Shown here in pieces: positions 45,367-53,727 of a DNA stretch of 64,000 nucleotides. Origin of the DNA: Photobacterium sp. TY1-4 (GTDB taxonomy: Bacteria > Pseudomonadota > Gammaproteobacteria > Enterobacterales > Vibrionaceae); contig NZ_CP099735.1 of assembly GCF_025398175.1 (NCBI RefSeq), positions 124,001-188,000 of the forward strand, written 5' to 3'. The translations under genes and the position numbers were made by a program. Positions within the stretch are counted from its first letter, which is position 1; every line of letters starts with the position of its first letter. The notes under the pieces are model-generated. The model did no database searches and was not told the origin of the DNA. It saw only the letters and a program-made list of their open reading frames with translations.

Positions 45367-46783
45367 AGTTGCCCTGGCTCTGACTCAGCGCCAGCTGTTT
45401 CGCAAGTTTATGGCCATTTTGCTGTTGGCGTTGCTGGTGATTGAAGCCGTGGTCGGCGGCATTTTCTTCTATGACCTGTATCGGGTTGAGACCAAAATCA
45501 TGACGTCCTTGTCGGTGGAGTACCAGCGGATCCTCAAGTTTGAGTCCGATGACAAGCTGGACCATGTGATCCGAGCCAATCCGCAACGACTGGTGGACAA
45601 TCATATCGCGGCGTTTGTTGTACCAAACCCCGCTGCTGGAGCGACGTCCGGTGAGAGAGCCCAAGTCCGGTTTCTGGCCGGGGAGGGGCAAATTCCTGCG
45701 GATCTCGATTTTTCAGCCTTTCAGGTCGGTGATCATTCCTGGATCAGCGCGTTTCTCGCCAATCCCTACATGACGCTCAAGATGCAGGGGAAGGATCACG
45801 ACTTTTGGTTGGTGCTCGATAACCAGGCCCGCTACCCGGTAGCGATGAAACAGTGGCTGATGACTTTCCTGGCCTTGGTTCTACTGGCGTGTTTCACTTC
45901 GGTGTTTATCTGGCGATTGATCCATAATACCTTGCAGCCGCTCGTGGTGTTGGGCCATCACCTGGATGATTTGAGTCGGGGCACGCTGGATGCTTTTGCC
46001 CGGCATGCCGGTGAAGCGGAAGTACCGCAGGGACTGGCCGCGATTAACCACAGCGTGCGCGAGGCCGTTTCGCGGCTGCATGGCGTCGTGACGACCATGG
46101 ATCGGACTCTGGATGCGATTGCCCATGATATTCGAACGCCGCTGTCGCGAATTCAGTTGTCGACGGAAAACGCCTTGCTGAGCGCGCTGCAAGGTGACGA
46201 AAAATCGGCCTTGCAGGCCAATGCGCTGGCGGATTGCTCCGAATATGCGGCCCAGGCGAGTAACCTGCTGACCGCGTTGATGAAGCTCAACGATGAGCAA
46301 ACCGGCAAACGTACGGTGCAGCGAATCCCGGTGAACGTGAACGACATCTTGCGGCGTGTGGCGAGTTGGTATGAGGACATTGCCGAACTCAAAGGGATTG
46401 AGCTCCAATGTGATCCGGCCCCAAGTCTGATGATGGACTCAGACGCAGACAAATTGACGCAAATCCTGGTCAATCTGGTCGATAACGCGCTGAAGTTTAC
46501 TGAAGCTGGCGGGCGGGTGACGCTGACATCGGCAGCGCTGGCACAGGGCGGAGTCGCCCTGCAAGTGGCCGATACCGGGATTGGGATTGCCCCGGAGCAT
46601 CAGGCGCTGGTCTTTAAACGCTTGTACCGCGTCGATGAAAGTCGCAGTAATACGGAAGGTTACGGGTTGGGGCTCTCTCTGGCAGCGGCGATGGTACGCA
46701 ATCTTGGCGGGACAATGACGCTGACCTCTGCGCCGGGGCAGGGCAGTACCTTTTGCGTGCTGTTTCCGAACGCGGTTGAATAA
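45344..46783 (+). CDS. Sensor histidine kinase, two-helix membrane type
   Basis: A 479-residue kinase. Membrane helices at about residues 20-45 and 165-190 enclose a periplasmic domain of about 120 residues. HAMP linker, HisKA with IAHDIRTPLSRIQLS, HATPase with NLVDNALKFTEAGG, VADTGIGIAPE and GYGLGLSLAAAMV. The periplasmic domain could meet the secreted HbpS-like protein encoded next door, as HbpS meets SenS; this is inference. Confidence 0.92.
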   Translation: MSSKQKVEVALALTQRQLFRKFMAILLLALLVIEAVVGGIFFYDLYRVETKIMTSLSVEYQRILKFESDDKLDHVIRANPQRLVDNHIAAFVVPNPAAGATSGERAQVRFLAGEGQIPADLDFSAFQVGDHSWISAFLANPYMTLKMQGKDHDFWLVLDNQARYPVAMKQWLMTFLALVLLACFTSVFIWRLIHNTLQPLVVLGHHLDDLSRGTLDAFARHAGEAEVPQGLAAINHSVREAVSRLHGVVTTMDRTLDAIAHDIRTPLSRIQLSTENALLSALQGDEKSALQANALADCSEYAAQASNLLTALMKLNDEQTGKRTVQRIPVNVNDILRRVASWYEDIAELKGIELQCDPAPSLMMDSDADKLTQILVNLVDNALKFTEAGGRVTLTSAALAQGGVALQVADTGIGIAPEHQALVFKRLYRVDESRSNTEGYGLGLSLAAAMVRNLGGTMTLTSAPGQGSTFCVLFPNAVE

Positions 46784-46959
46784 CCGGCGGCGGAGAGCCT
46801 GCATAAGATGCGAGGCGATGGGCTTGCGGGAGCTAGGGCTGCTGCCAGTGTGCATCGGGTTGCTTTAGTCGAAAAGAGATCTGGCTTGTAGAATTTGAAC
46901 ATGATCGTGTGTGGTCAACGTCAATCAGCCAATGAGACTGGTTTCTCAGGAGCATCCCC

Positions 46960-48933
46960 ATGCAAACGATAGTGTGGCATCAGTTGGTCCGTTCAATCCT
47001 TATTCTTCTCTGGCTCGTCGCCGCCGGTGCGCAGGCCAAGCCAGAGCCTCAGCAAGATTATTATCATTTCGCCAATGCAGCATGGTTGGACAATACGCCG
47101 ATCCCGGAGGATATGCCGGGCGTGGATAATTTTGTCCAGCTGACCCTCAAGGTCAATGCGCTGGTGCGGGAGTCGCTTGAAGCGCTGGAACAACGCAAGA
47201 CGCCGTTAACGGCTTATGAGCAGCAACTCCTGGATCTCTATCATTCCTATCTCGACACCGACCGGCGCAATCAGCTGGGGATCACTCCGCTGGTGCCTGA
47301 GCTGAAGTTGATTGCCGATGCGAAGGATCATCAACAGCTCGCGGGCGTGTTTGCGGCGTTTCAGCGCCAGGGCATTGGTGTTCCCCTGGTGATGGCGGTC
47401 ATGCCCGATCCCAAGCAGTCGACACGGCATGTACTGGGTGTGGTTCAGTACGGACTGGGGCAGAGCCAGGCGGTGTTAGTCGGCGAGGATGATCGCTCGA
47501 AAAAAATCCGCGAGCTCTATCAAACCCATATCGCCAAGATGCTTTCGTTGGCCGGTATTACCGGGGCAGCGGAAAAAGCCCCTCAGGTCTTGACGCTGGA
47601 GCAGCAACTGGCCCGGATCCAGTGGACACCGGCTCAGAATCGGGATCCCCGCAAGAAATACAATCCTTTCACCCTGGCTCAGTTGCAACAGACGCTGAGT
47701 ACCTTTCCGGTGCAAGCCATGATGTCTGACTTGGGAGTCGCATCGGTTGAGGGCGTAGTGGTGCAGCAGCCATCGTATCTGGAAGCGCTCAATGCACTCT
47801 TTCCCTCAACCAAGGTGGCGGTGTGGCAAGACTATCTGCGGATGCGTTTGCTGGCTGAAAGAGGACCGTTGCTGACCCAGGATTTCCAGGATGAACTGAA
47901 TCGTTATCAACGGGCGCTGGGCGGCTCACAGAAAGAAATGCCGCAGTGGCTCAGAGCGGTGCTGTTTTTGGGAGAAAGCGTAGATATGCTGGTTGGCCGG
48001 GTGTACATCGAACAGCAGTTCAGCCGTGAAGCGCTGGCCCAGGTGAATCACATTGTTCAGACCATCAAGGAAGAATACAGCATGGCGATTGAAGGCTCGA
48101 CGCTGTTCAGTGATGCAACCAAAGCGGAGGCGCTCGCCAAGCTGAAGAACATGCGCTTTTATGTTGGCTATCCTGAAGTGTGGAAAGACTACAGTACCTT
48201 GAAAGTGGCCCCGGATGATCTCGTTGGGAATGCCCGGGCCATCGCCCGCTTTGATCACGAGTCTATGGTGGCGAAGCTGAGCCAGCCGGTCGACCCGGAT
48301 GAATGGCTTCAGTCACCGACCGTGGTCAACGCTTATTATCAACCGTCGGCGAATAAATTTATCCTGCTGGCTGCGATCCTGCAGCCGCCGTTTTTCGATG
48401 CGGCTTGGGATGATGCAGCGCAATTTGGCGGGATTGGTTTTATTATCGGCCATGAAATTGGTCATGGCTTTGATGATCAGGGGAGTCAGTTTGATGCCGA
48501 AGGGAACCTGAGGAACTGGTGGACAGCAGCAGATCGTAAGAAGTTCAATGCGGTGGCGGCGCGGGCCGTGGCTCAGGCCAATGCGTATGAAATTTTGCCG
48601 GGACATTTTCTCAATGGCGAACTGGAGCTGGGCGAGATCCTGGGAGACCTGAATGGGCTGCATATCGCCTACCGCGCGCATCGGCGCATCATGAGCACGG
48701 AGCAGGATCCGCAGCAAGCTGATCGTACGTTCTTTGAACAGGCGGCTAAGGTGTGGCGCAGCAATCTTCGTCAGCCCATTTTGCTGAAGTTCCTTGAAAC
48801 CGATGGCCACCCGCCCGGAGAGTATCGGGTAAACGGCATCTTTCCGCATCTGGATGCGTTTCATACCCTGTATCAAACTCAGGTCGGGGATGGGATGTAC
48901 CTCGCGCCAAAAGACCGGCTTAAAATTTGGTAG
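46960..48933 (+). CDS. M13-family zinc metallopeptidase (neprilysin-like), secreted
   Basis: A 657-residue peptidase with a signal peptide (to about residue 26, AGAQA-KP). The zinc site is IIGHEIGHGFDDQG (HExxH) and the third ligand Glu is in GEILGDLNGLHIAYRA, which replaces the usual GENIAD form. Substrate-binding NAY is VVNAYYQPS, and the end HPPGEYRVNG...LKIW fits the family C-terminus without the terminal Cys. Cleaves oligopeptides in the periplasm or outside. CAGGAG precedes ATG 46960. Confidence 0.92.
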   Translation: MQTIVWHQLVRSILILLWLVAAGAQAKPEPQQDYYHFANAAWLDNTPIPEDMPGVDNFVQLTLKVNALVRESLEALEQRKTPLTAYEQQLLDLYHSYLDTDRRNQLGITPLVPELKLIADAKDHQQLAGVFAAFQRQGIGVPLVMAVMPDPKQSTRHVLGVVQYGLGQSQAVLVGEDDRSKKIRELYQTHIAKMLSLAGITGAAEKAPQVLTLEQQLARIQWTPAQNRDPRKKYNPFTLAQLQQTLSTFPVQAMMSDLGVASVEGVVVQQPSYLEALNALFPSTKVAVWQDYLRMRLLAERGPLLTQDFQDELNRYQRALGGSQKEMPQWLRAVLFLGESVDMLVGRVYIEQQFSREALAQVNHIVQTIKEEYSMAIEGSTLFSDATKAEALAKLKNMRFYVGYPEVWKDYSTLKVAPDDLVGNARAIARFDHESMVAKLSQPVDPDEWLQSPTVVNAYYQPSANKFILLAAILQPPFFDAAWDDAAQFGGIGFIIGHEIGHGFDDQGSQFDAEGNLRNWWTAADRKKFNAVAARAVAQANAYEILPGHFLNGELELGEILGDLNGLHIAYRAHRRIMSTEQDPQQADRTFFEQAAKVWRSNLRQPILLKFLETDGHPPGEYRVNGIFPHLDAFHTLYQTQVGDGMYLAPKDRLKIW

Positions 48934-48980
48934 CAGAAAATTGGATCGTGGCGTTGGGGGTAAATAACCAACAGGTTGCA

Positions 48981-49009
48981 TTGACAGGCGGCACGGATTT
49001 GGGTAGATT
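48981..49009 (+). promoter_or_regulatory. Sigma-70 type promoter for putative small RNA
   Basis: TTGACA (48981-48986) is separated by exactly 17 bases from TAGATT (49004-49009). Transcription would start near 49016. Confidence 0.75.
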
Positions 49010-49015
49010 CGCCCC

Positions 49016-49231
49016 AAATTGTTTTTAAACACTCTCTACCATGTTGTACATCTTATTCAAGAGCTTCGTCAGAAGGGTCTGCTCCGCGCACAAACACGAT
49101 GAAGTGTTGCTCGGAGCTTAAATAACCTGAATCTTCATCAGTTGCGGTGATGTGCGAAAGCGCAGGTCAGCTTGCATCTGATGTGTACGGGTAGAGAAGG
49201 CGGCCGGTGATGCTTCATCACCGGCCTTTTT
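49016..49231 (+). ncRNA. Putative small RNA or ABC-F leader RNA
   Basis: A stretch of about 215 bases runs from a consensus promoter to a strong terminator and has no convincing open frame. It contains local stems, for example TGCG-AAAG-CGCA and GATGAAG with CTTCATC further on. I do not recognise an Rfam family. It may be an independent small RNA or the first part of a leader that controls the ABC-F gene downstream. Confidence 0.5.
49202..49231 (+). terminator. Rho-independent terminator in ABC-F leader
   Basis: GGCCGGTGATG pairs perfectly with CATCACCGGCC around CTT, then five T. Eleven base pairs and a short loop make this very strong. Confidence 0.93.
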
Positions 49232-49275
49232 GTATCTGAAATTTATCAGAAACGAGATGACAGTGAACGTTATCC

Positions 49276-49309
49276 AGGGGTCGGTGCATTGCTACCGACC
49301 CCTTTTTTT
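49276..49309 (+). terminator. Second intrinsic terminator, 13 bases before the ABC-F start
   Basis: AGGGGTCGGT pairs with ACCGACCCCT around an 8-base loop, followed by seven T. Its position immediately before the ATG at 49323 means ABC-F expression requires read-through or antitermination. Confidence 0.88.
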
Positions 49310-49322
49310 ATGGTTTAAAAAC

Positions 49323-50870
49323 ATGAGTTTATTAGTGATTCAAAACCTGACATATCAGGTTGCCGACAAAGTATTATATCAAGATGCCAATTTCGCCCTG
49401 CACACCGGCGAGCACATCGGGGTGACCGGCCACAACGGCGTTGGAAAAAGTACCCTGCTGAAACTCCTGCAAGGGGAGTATTTACCGGATCAGGGGGAGA
49501 TCCATTGGCAGCCGAATCGTGTGATGGGGTATCTGGATCAGCACGGGACGGTCAACAAGGCGTTGTCGATTCAGGATTACCTCGCTTCTGCATTTGCCGA
49601 GCTGTTCGAGGCGGAACAGATCCTGATGGCCTTGTACGAACAGATGGCAATCGATACCTCGACGGTGCTGCTCAACCGGGCTGCGGCACTGCAGTCGCTG
49701 TTGGAAAAAGAGCAGTTCTACACCCTGGATCACCGGATCACCCAGATTGCAGCCGGGTTGGGGATAGACCGCTTCGGACTCGAGACCCGGATGGGCGCGC
49801 TCAGCGGCGGCCAGCGGCACAAGGTGATGTTGGCTAAACTGCTGTTGCAACAACCGGATGTGCTGTTGCTTGATGAGCCGACCAACTATCTCGATACCGA
49901 TCATGTCGAATGGCTGGGCGGGTTTCTCGAACAGTATCCGGGCGCATTTATGGTGGTGTCGCACGACATCGCATTTCTTGAGCGCATTGCCAATGGCATC
50001 TGTGACATTGACCATCAGCAGATCAAAAAATACAAAGGTCACTACGCCAAGGCGATGGCGCAGAAAGCGCAGGAGCAGCAGCATCTGGTCAAACAATTTG
50101 AAGCGCAGCAACGCCAGATTGAAAAGCTCGAGGCTTACATTTCCAAAAATGGTGCCGGGGTCAATGCGACCATCGCCAATGGCCGCAAGAAGCAGCTGGC
50201 CAAGATTGATCGGCTGGCGAAACCGGAAGAAAAGTCCACGCCGGCATTTCACTTCGCCGCCGCACCGCTGAACGCCCAGCGGGTGATTGCCACCCGAGGC
50301 TTGAAGATTGGCTATCAGCGACCACTGTTGCCGCCGGTGAACCTGGATATCCAGCGCGGCGAGAAAATCGCAATTGTCGGCTTTAACGGAATGGGGAAAT
50401 CGACCTTACTGAAAACCCTGATCGGCGAGGTCGATGCACTCTCAGGCCAGGTGGAAACCGCCAAGGGTATCAAGTGGGGTTATTTTGCCCAGGACTTGTA
50501 TTGGCCGTACCCGGACAGTACCCCGGTTCAGGTGGTGCGGGCGGCCAATGCTGCCCTGAATGATAAAATGGCCCATCAGCAACTGGCCCGGTTTGGTGTT
50601 TCCGGTCGCAAAGCGCAGCAAAGCCTGGCAACGCTGAGTGGCGGTGAGCAAACCAAGGTGAAGCTGTGCTGTCTGGCGGTGGAGAACACCAATGTCTTGA
50701 TCCTGGATGAGCCGACCACGCATTTGGATGTCGATGTGAAATCGGCGCTGAAGGAAGCTTTGATGCGCTATGACGGTACCGTGGTGTTGGTCTCGCACGA
50801 AGCCGAATTTGTGCGGGGCTGGCCGGATAAAGTGTTTGATATTTCGCAGCTCAATCCGACTTCGGCGTAA
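49323..50870 (+). CDS. ABC-F family ATPase (ribosome-associated)
   Basis: A 515-residue tandem ATPase without membrane domains. First site: Walker A GHNGVGKST, signature LSGGQRHK, Walker B VLLLDEPTNYLD; second site: FNGMGKST, LSGGEQTK, LILDEPTTHLD. Between them lies the helical P-site tRNA-interaction linker (about residues 235-300, KYKGHYAKAMAQKAQEQQH region). No C-terminal extension. It is not a clear EttA, Uup, YbiT or YheS match. The frame is open upstream to 49230, through the terminator hairpin, so an in-frame leader peptide from ATG 49257 is possible. ABC-F proteins rescue or protect ribosomes, some against antibiotics. Confidence 0.9.
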   Translation: MSLLVIQNLTYQVADKVLYQDANFALHTGEHIGVTGHNGVGKSTLLKLLQGEYLPDQGEIHWQPNRVMGYLDQHGTVNKALSIQDYLASAFAELFEAEQILMALYEQMAIDTSTVLLNRAAALQSLLEKEQFYTLDHRITQIAAGLGIDRFGLETRMGALSGGQRHKVMLAKLLLQQPDVLLLDEPTNYLDTDHVEWLGGFLEQYPGAFMVVSHDIAFLERIANGICDIDHQQIKKYKGHYAKAMAQKAQEQQHLVKQFEAQQRQIEKLEAYISKNGAGVNATIANGRKKQLAKIDRLAKPEEKSTPAFHFAAAPLNAQRVIATRGLKIGYQRPLLPPVNLDIQRGEKIAIVGFNGMGKSTLLKTLIGEVDALSGQVETAKGIKWGYFAQDLYWPYPDSTPVQVVRAANAALNDKMAHQQLARFGVSGRKAQQSLATLSGGEQTKVKLCCLAVENTNVLILDEPTTHLDVDVKSALKEALMRYDGTVVLVSHEAEFVRGWPDKVFDISQLNPTSA

Positions 50871-50888
50871 TCAACAGCAGACCATGAC

Positions 50889-50930
50889 AACGGGCGTCCC
50901 GGTTAACACCTGGGCGCCCGTTTTGTTTTT
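50889..50930 (+). terminator. Terminator after ABC-F gene
   Basis: AACGGGCG pairs with CGCCCGTT across an inner partial stem; TTGTTTTTTG follows. It lies between the converging ABC-F and methionyl-tRNA synthetase genes. Confidence 0.8.
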
Positions 50931-50942
50931 TGTGCCGATGGT

Positions 50943-52457
50943 TTAGCGGCTCAGCTGAATTCTCGCAAAATGACTGTTGCTCTCCTGGATCTGGATTGCA
51001 TGCAGCGGCAGGTTCGGATTCAGGCGCCATTGCGTCTCGTCAATGCCGAATTCGGTAAGGACACGCTGGCTCAGCTCCGGCACGATCGGCAAATAACTCA
51101 GGGCGACCTGTTGCAGCACGTTGGCGATCACAAAGCAGGTATTGATCGTTTGTCGGCGGTCCTGTCCCTTACTGATCAGCCATGGCGCCCGGTGGTGGAA
51201 AAAGGCGTTGAGTTGGTCCAGCAGCTGTTTGAGCACCAAAGTGACCTGGTAAATATCATAGTCCTGATAGTGCCGGATCACTTGTTCCAGCTGTGCCCGA
51301 CTGGTGCTCAGCAATTGCTCACATTCATCATCAAGGTATTTGCCAAGGCTGCCTTCGAGCTGACCGTCAAAGTATTTCACGACCAGGGTGTTGTTGCGTT
51401 TCACCAGATTGGCGAAGTTGTTCGCCAGGTCGGCATTAATCACTTCTGCCAGCTCGTCAATCGCGACATTGCCATCGCGGTAGAGCGGTTTTTGCCGAAC
51501 CAGGGCATAACGCAGGCCATCGGCGGTGAGCTGGTGGCTGAAGGTGCTTGGATTGACCGTGGTTTCCGGATTGGATTTGGAGATTTTCTGGCCTTCAATC
51601 GTCCACCATCCGTGTACCACCAGTTTCTTCGGCAGCGGCAGATCAAGCGCCAGTAGGAATGCCGGCCAGTAGAGCGCGTGGAATTTCAGGATATCTTTGC
51701 CCAGGATGTGCGCCGTGTTCGCGATTGCGGTACTGGCATGGCCGGTTTGCTGGATGGCGGTAATGTAGCTAAACAGCGCGTCTATCCACACATACACCGT
51801 ATGTTCGCTGTGGTTCGGTACCTGTACGCCCCAGCTGTTATTGATCCGCGACACGGACAAGTCTTCCAGCGGGCCTTCCTGGAGCAGGGCGATGATTGAT
51901 TCCTGAAAATGACTCGGGGTGATCAGATCCGGATGAGCCAGATAGTCATCCAGGAGTTGCTGGCGGTAGTTTTCCAACCGGAACAGGTAGGTTTCTTCAG
52001 CCACGGTAACAACCGGTTTTTTGTGGACCGGACAGTGCTCGTCCTCCAACTCACGCGGCGAATAATATTGCTCGCAGGCGACACAGTACTGACCGGAATA
52101 GGAACCCAGATAGATGTCGCCGCGTTCAAACAGTTGCTGCCAGACGTCGCGCACATGGGCTTTGTGCGCCGATTGCGTGGTCCGGATGAAAATGTCCGGT
52201 CGGATGGTCAGCTCAGGCCATAACGCGGCGAAGGTTTCTGCCTTGGTATCAACAAAGGTTGCGATATCTGTCGCGGCTGCCTGGGCAGTGGACGCAATTT
52301 TCTGACCGTGTTCATCGGTACCGGTGATCAGCACATTTTCCTCGCCGATGAGTTGGCTGAAGCGGTGGCAGATATCGGCAACAATACCGCTGTAGGCATG
52401 GCCCAGATGCGGCTCACCGTTGGCATAAAAAATCGGCGTGGTTACAAAAGAAGTCAT
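50943..52457 (-). CDS. metG: Methionyl-tRNA synthetase, short second type
   Basis: A 504-residue class I synthetase. HIGH-type motif HLGHAYS, zinc knuckle YCVACEQYYSPRELEDEHCPVH, and the KMSKS-type motif GQKISKSNP. The anticodon-binding helical domain follows, but the C-terminal EMAP-like tRNA-binding domain of the usual gammaproteobacterial enzyme (about 680 residues) is missing. It resembles the short Gram-positive/organelle-like type known to act as a second, inhibitor-tolerant MetRS. The leader has alternative hairpins. Whether it is the only MetRS in this genome cannot be seen here. Confidence 0.88.
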   Translation of the reverse strand: MTSFVTTPIFYANGEPHLGHAYSGIVADICHRFSQLIGEENVLITGTDEHGQKIASTAQAAATDIATFVDTKAETFAALWPELTIRPDIFIRTTQSAHKAHVRDVWQQLFERGDIYLGSYSGQYCVACEQYYSPRELEDEHCPVHKKPVVTVAEETYLFRLENYRQQLLDDYLAHPDLITPSHFQESIIALLQEGPLEDLSVSRINNSWGVQVPNHSEHTVYVWIDALFSYITAIQQTGHASTAIANTAHILGKDILKFHALYWPAFLLALDLPLPKKLVVHGWWTIEGQKISKSNPETTVNPSTFSHQLTADGLRYALVRQKPLYRDGNVAIDELAEVINADLANNFANLVKRNNTLVVKYFDGQLEGSLGKYLDDECEQLLSTSRAQLEQVIRHYQDYDIYQVTLVLKQLLDQLNAFFHHRAPWLISKGQDRRQTINTCFVIANVLQQVALSYLPIVPELSQRVLTEFGIDETQWRLNPNLPLHAIQIQESNSHFARIQLSR

Positions 52458-52487
52458 CAGTGCGTCTCCATACGTAAAATGAAATCG

Positions 52488-52564
52488 CTGGAATGGACGC
52501 AGTCACTGAGGGTTTTGAGTGGGGTTCATTGGCGCACCATTCCAGTTTGTGAGTGTGGAATGGT
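52488..52564 (-). promoter_or_regulatory. Mutually exclusive hairpins in the metG leader
   Basis: Three related segments occur: CTGGAATGG (52488-52496), CCATTCCAG (52537-52545) and TGGAATGGT (52556-52564). The middle one can pair with either neighbour (with CGC/GCG extending the first pairing), so two alternative folds exist upstream of the metG start. No clear T run is seen, so control of translation or processing is as likely as attenuation. Confidence 0.45.
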
Positions 52565-52769
52565 GTTGCTTGGTGTTTTCTTTAGAACAAGCAGCCCATC
52601 CCCCGCAGCATTCGCTGAGAAGGCATGTGCATCATTGACATTAGGGGGAGTGAGATCTTGTTCATATGGCTCAAGTTAACAGAGACTTAGCGATGCGACA
52701 AGCCTGTTGTTACCGATAATTTTCCTTATTCATGAAAGAAAAGGGAGCAACCTGTGCTCCCTGGAGTGA

Positions 52770-53399
52770 TTAGCGGTCAAATCGTTGGTGGGCTTGTTCA
52801 AGCGCATCAATATCATGGTTGCAAATCAAATCTTTCAACGCCTCGAACTTTTCCTCGGGCCAGTCGTAGATCTTCAGCGCCATCAGTCGGCGGATAGTCT
52901 CTTCCGGAAAACGCCGGCGGATCGCTTTGGCCGGGTTCCCACCGACGACAGTATAAGGCGCGACATTCTTGGTGATCACGCTATTGGCAGCGACAATAGC
53001 GCCTTCACCCACAGTGACTCCCGGTATGATCATTGCCCGCATTCCAATCCAGCATCCGTCTTCCAGCACCGTATCTCCCTTGGATTGATAAGCCTCTTCA
53101 ATGCGATCCATGAAGGGGTAGAGGCTGAACCAGTCGGACCGGTGGGTATGGTTACCGCCCATCAGGATCACTGCTTCCGCACCAATACAGACGTAATCGC
53201 CGATGTAGAGTTTGTCGATCTCCCAGCGTGGCTCCCAGTGTTGACTGGCTTCATCGCCATGCAGGTAACGGACGACCGAGTGCTCGAAGCCCTGATCGTA
53301 AGCGTCACTGTAGTAACTGTGAGTGCCTTTCAGGATGATGTTTGGGTTTTTGACGGTCTCATGGAGCATTTCCATTTTGGACCAATGTTTGATTGTCAT
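52770..53399 (-). CDS. CatB/Vat-type xenobiotic acetyltransferase
   Basis: Left-handed beta-helix acetyltransferase, 209 residues, of the type B chloramphenicol / streptogramin acetyltransferase group. VKNPNIILKGTHSYYS, YIGDYVCIGAEAVILMGGNHTHRSDW (catalytic His in NHTHR), then GCWIGMRAMIIPGVTVGEGA and YTVVGGNPAKAIRRRF match that family. Activity on an antibiotic is inferred from family, not shown. The gene is preceded on its strand by a leader peptide with a strong ribosome site and a hairpin. Confidence 0.88.
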   Translation of the reverse strand: MTIKHWSKMEMLHETVKNPNIILKGTHSYYSDAYDQGFEHSVVRYLHGDEASQHWEPRWEIDKLYIGDYVCIGAEAVILMGGNHTHRSDWFSLYPFMDRIEEAYQSKGDTVLEDGCWIGMRAMIIPGVTVGEGAIVAANSVITKNVAPYTVVGGNPAKAIRRRFPEETIRRLMALKIYDWPEEKFEALKDLICNHDIDALEQAHQRFDR

Positions 53400-53508
53400 A
53401 TTTTGTTCCTGTGGATGTCTCGCAGTACATGCGAGCTTGGATCAGCCGCAGAGACAGAACCTTACTCACGCATTGGGCGTATGTATGAGTTCAGGATGTT
53501 GATTCGGC

Positions 53509-53537
53509 GGCAGTGAATCAAAGAGGGATTCACTGCC
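53509..53537 (-). promoter_or_regulatory. Hairpin right after the catB-like leader peptide
   Basis: GGCAGTGAATC and GATTCACTGCC form an 11-bp perfect stem with a 7-base loop. On the minus strand it begins 4 bases after the leader stop codon and lies about 110 bases before the acetyltransferase start. No T run follows, so it may act by blocking or stabilising rather than terminating. Confidence 0.75.
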
Positions 53538-53541
53538 CAAG

Positions 53542-53619
53542 CTAAGCGATTTGCGGACGCTTCAGGTAAGCGATTTGAACAGCGAAGATGCACGCGAGCA
53601 GACGAGCGAACTGAGTCAT
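53542..53619 (-). CDS. 25-residue leader peptide upstream of the catB-like gene
   Basis: A short open frame, too short for ordinary gene lists. It starts ATG at 53619 with an excellent GGAGGTG seven bases upstream and encodes MTQFARLLACIFAVQIAYLK followed by RPQIA and TAG. The peptide is hydrophobic in the middle and ends in basic residues before Pro-Gln. A promoter lies just upstream (AGTCAA/ATCATA on +) and a hairpin follows the stop. This layout fits a translated leader that senses ribosome stalling, or a membrane microprotein. Confidence 0.65.
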   Translation of the reverse strand: MTQFARLLACIFAVQIAYLKRPQIA

Positions 53620-53656
53620 ATTGAGCACCTCCGGTCAATATGGGTAAGCAATGGCG

Positions 53657-53684
53657 ATCATAGGCCTGCCGGGTGAAAAGTCAA
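53657..53684 (-). promoter_or_regulatory. Promoter for the leader peptide/acetyltransferase transcript
   Basis: On the minus strand TTGACT and TATGAT are 16 bases apart. The predicted start is about 30 bases before the leader ATG. Confidence 0.65.
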
Positions 53685-53727
53685 GCCTGCTGGTTGAATC
53701 ATGAAAGTTGTCCAAATCAATGGCAGG

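Noticed and set aside
49482..50252. 256-codon minus-strand frame inside the ABC-F gene
   Set aside because: Antisense shadow of a strongly conserved tandem ATPase; composition follows the codons of the real gene.
50970..51656. 228-codon plus-strand frame inside the MetRS gene
   Set aside because: Antisense shadow; no start signals and the real gene has all synthetase motifs.
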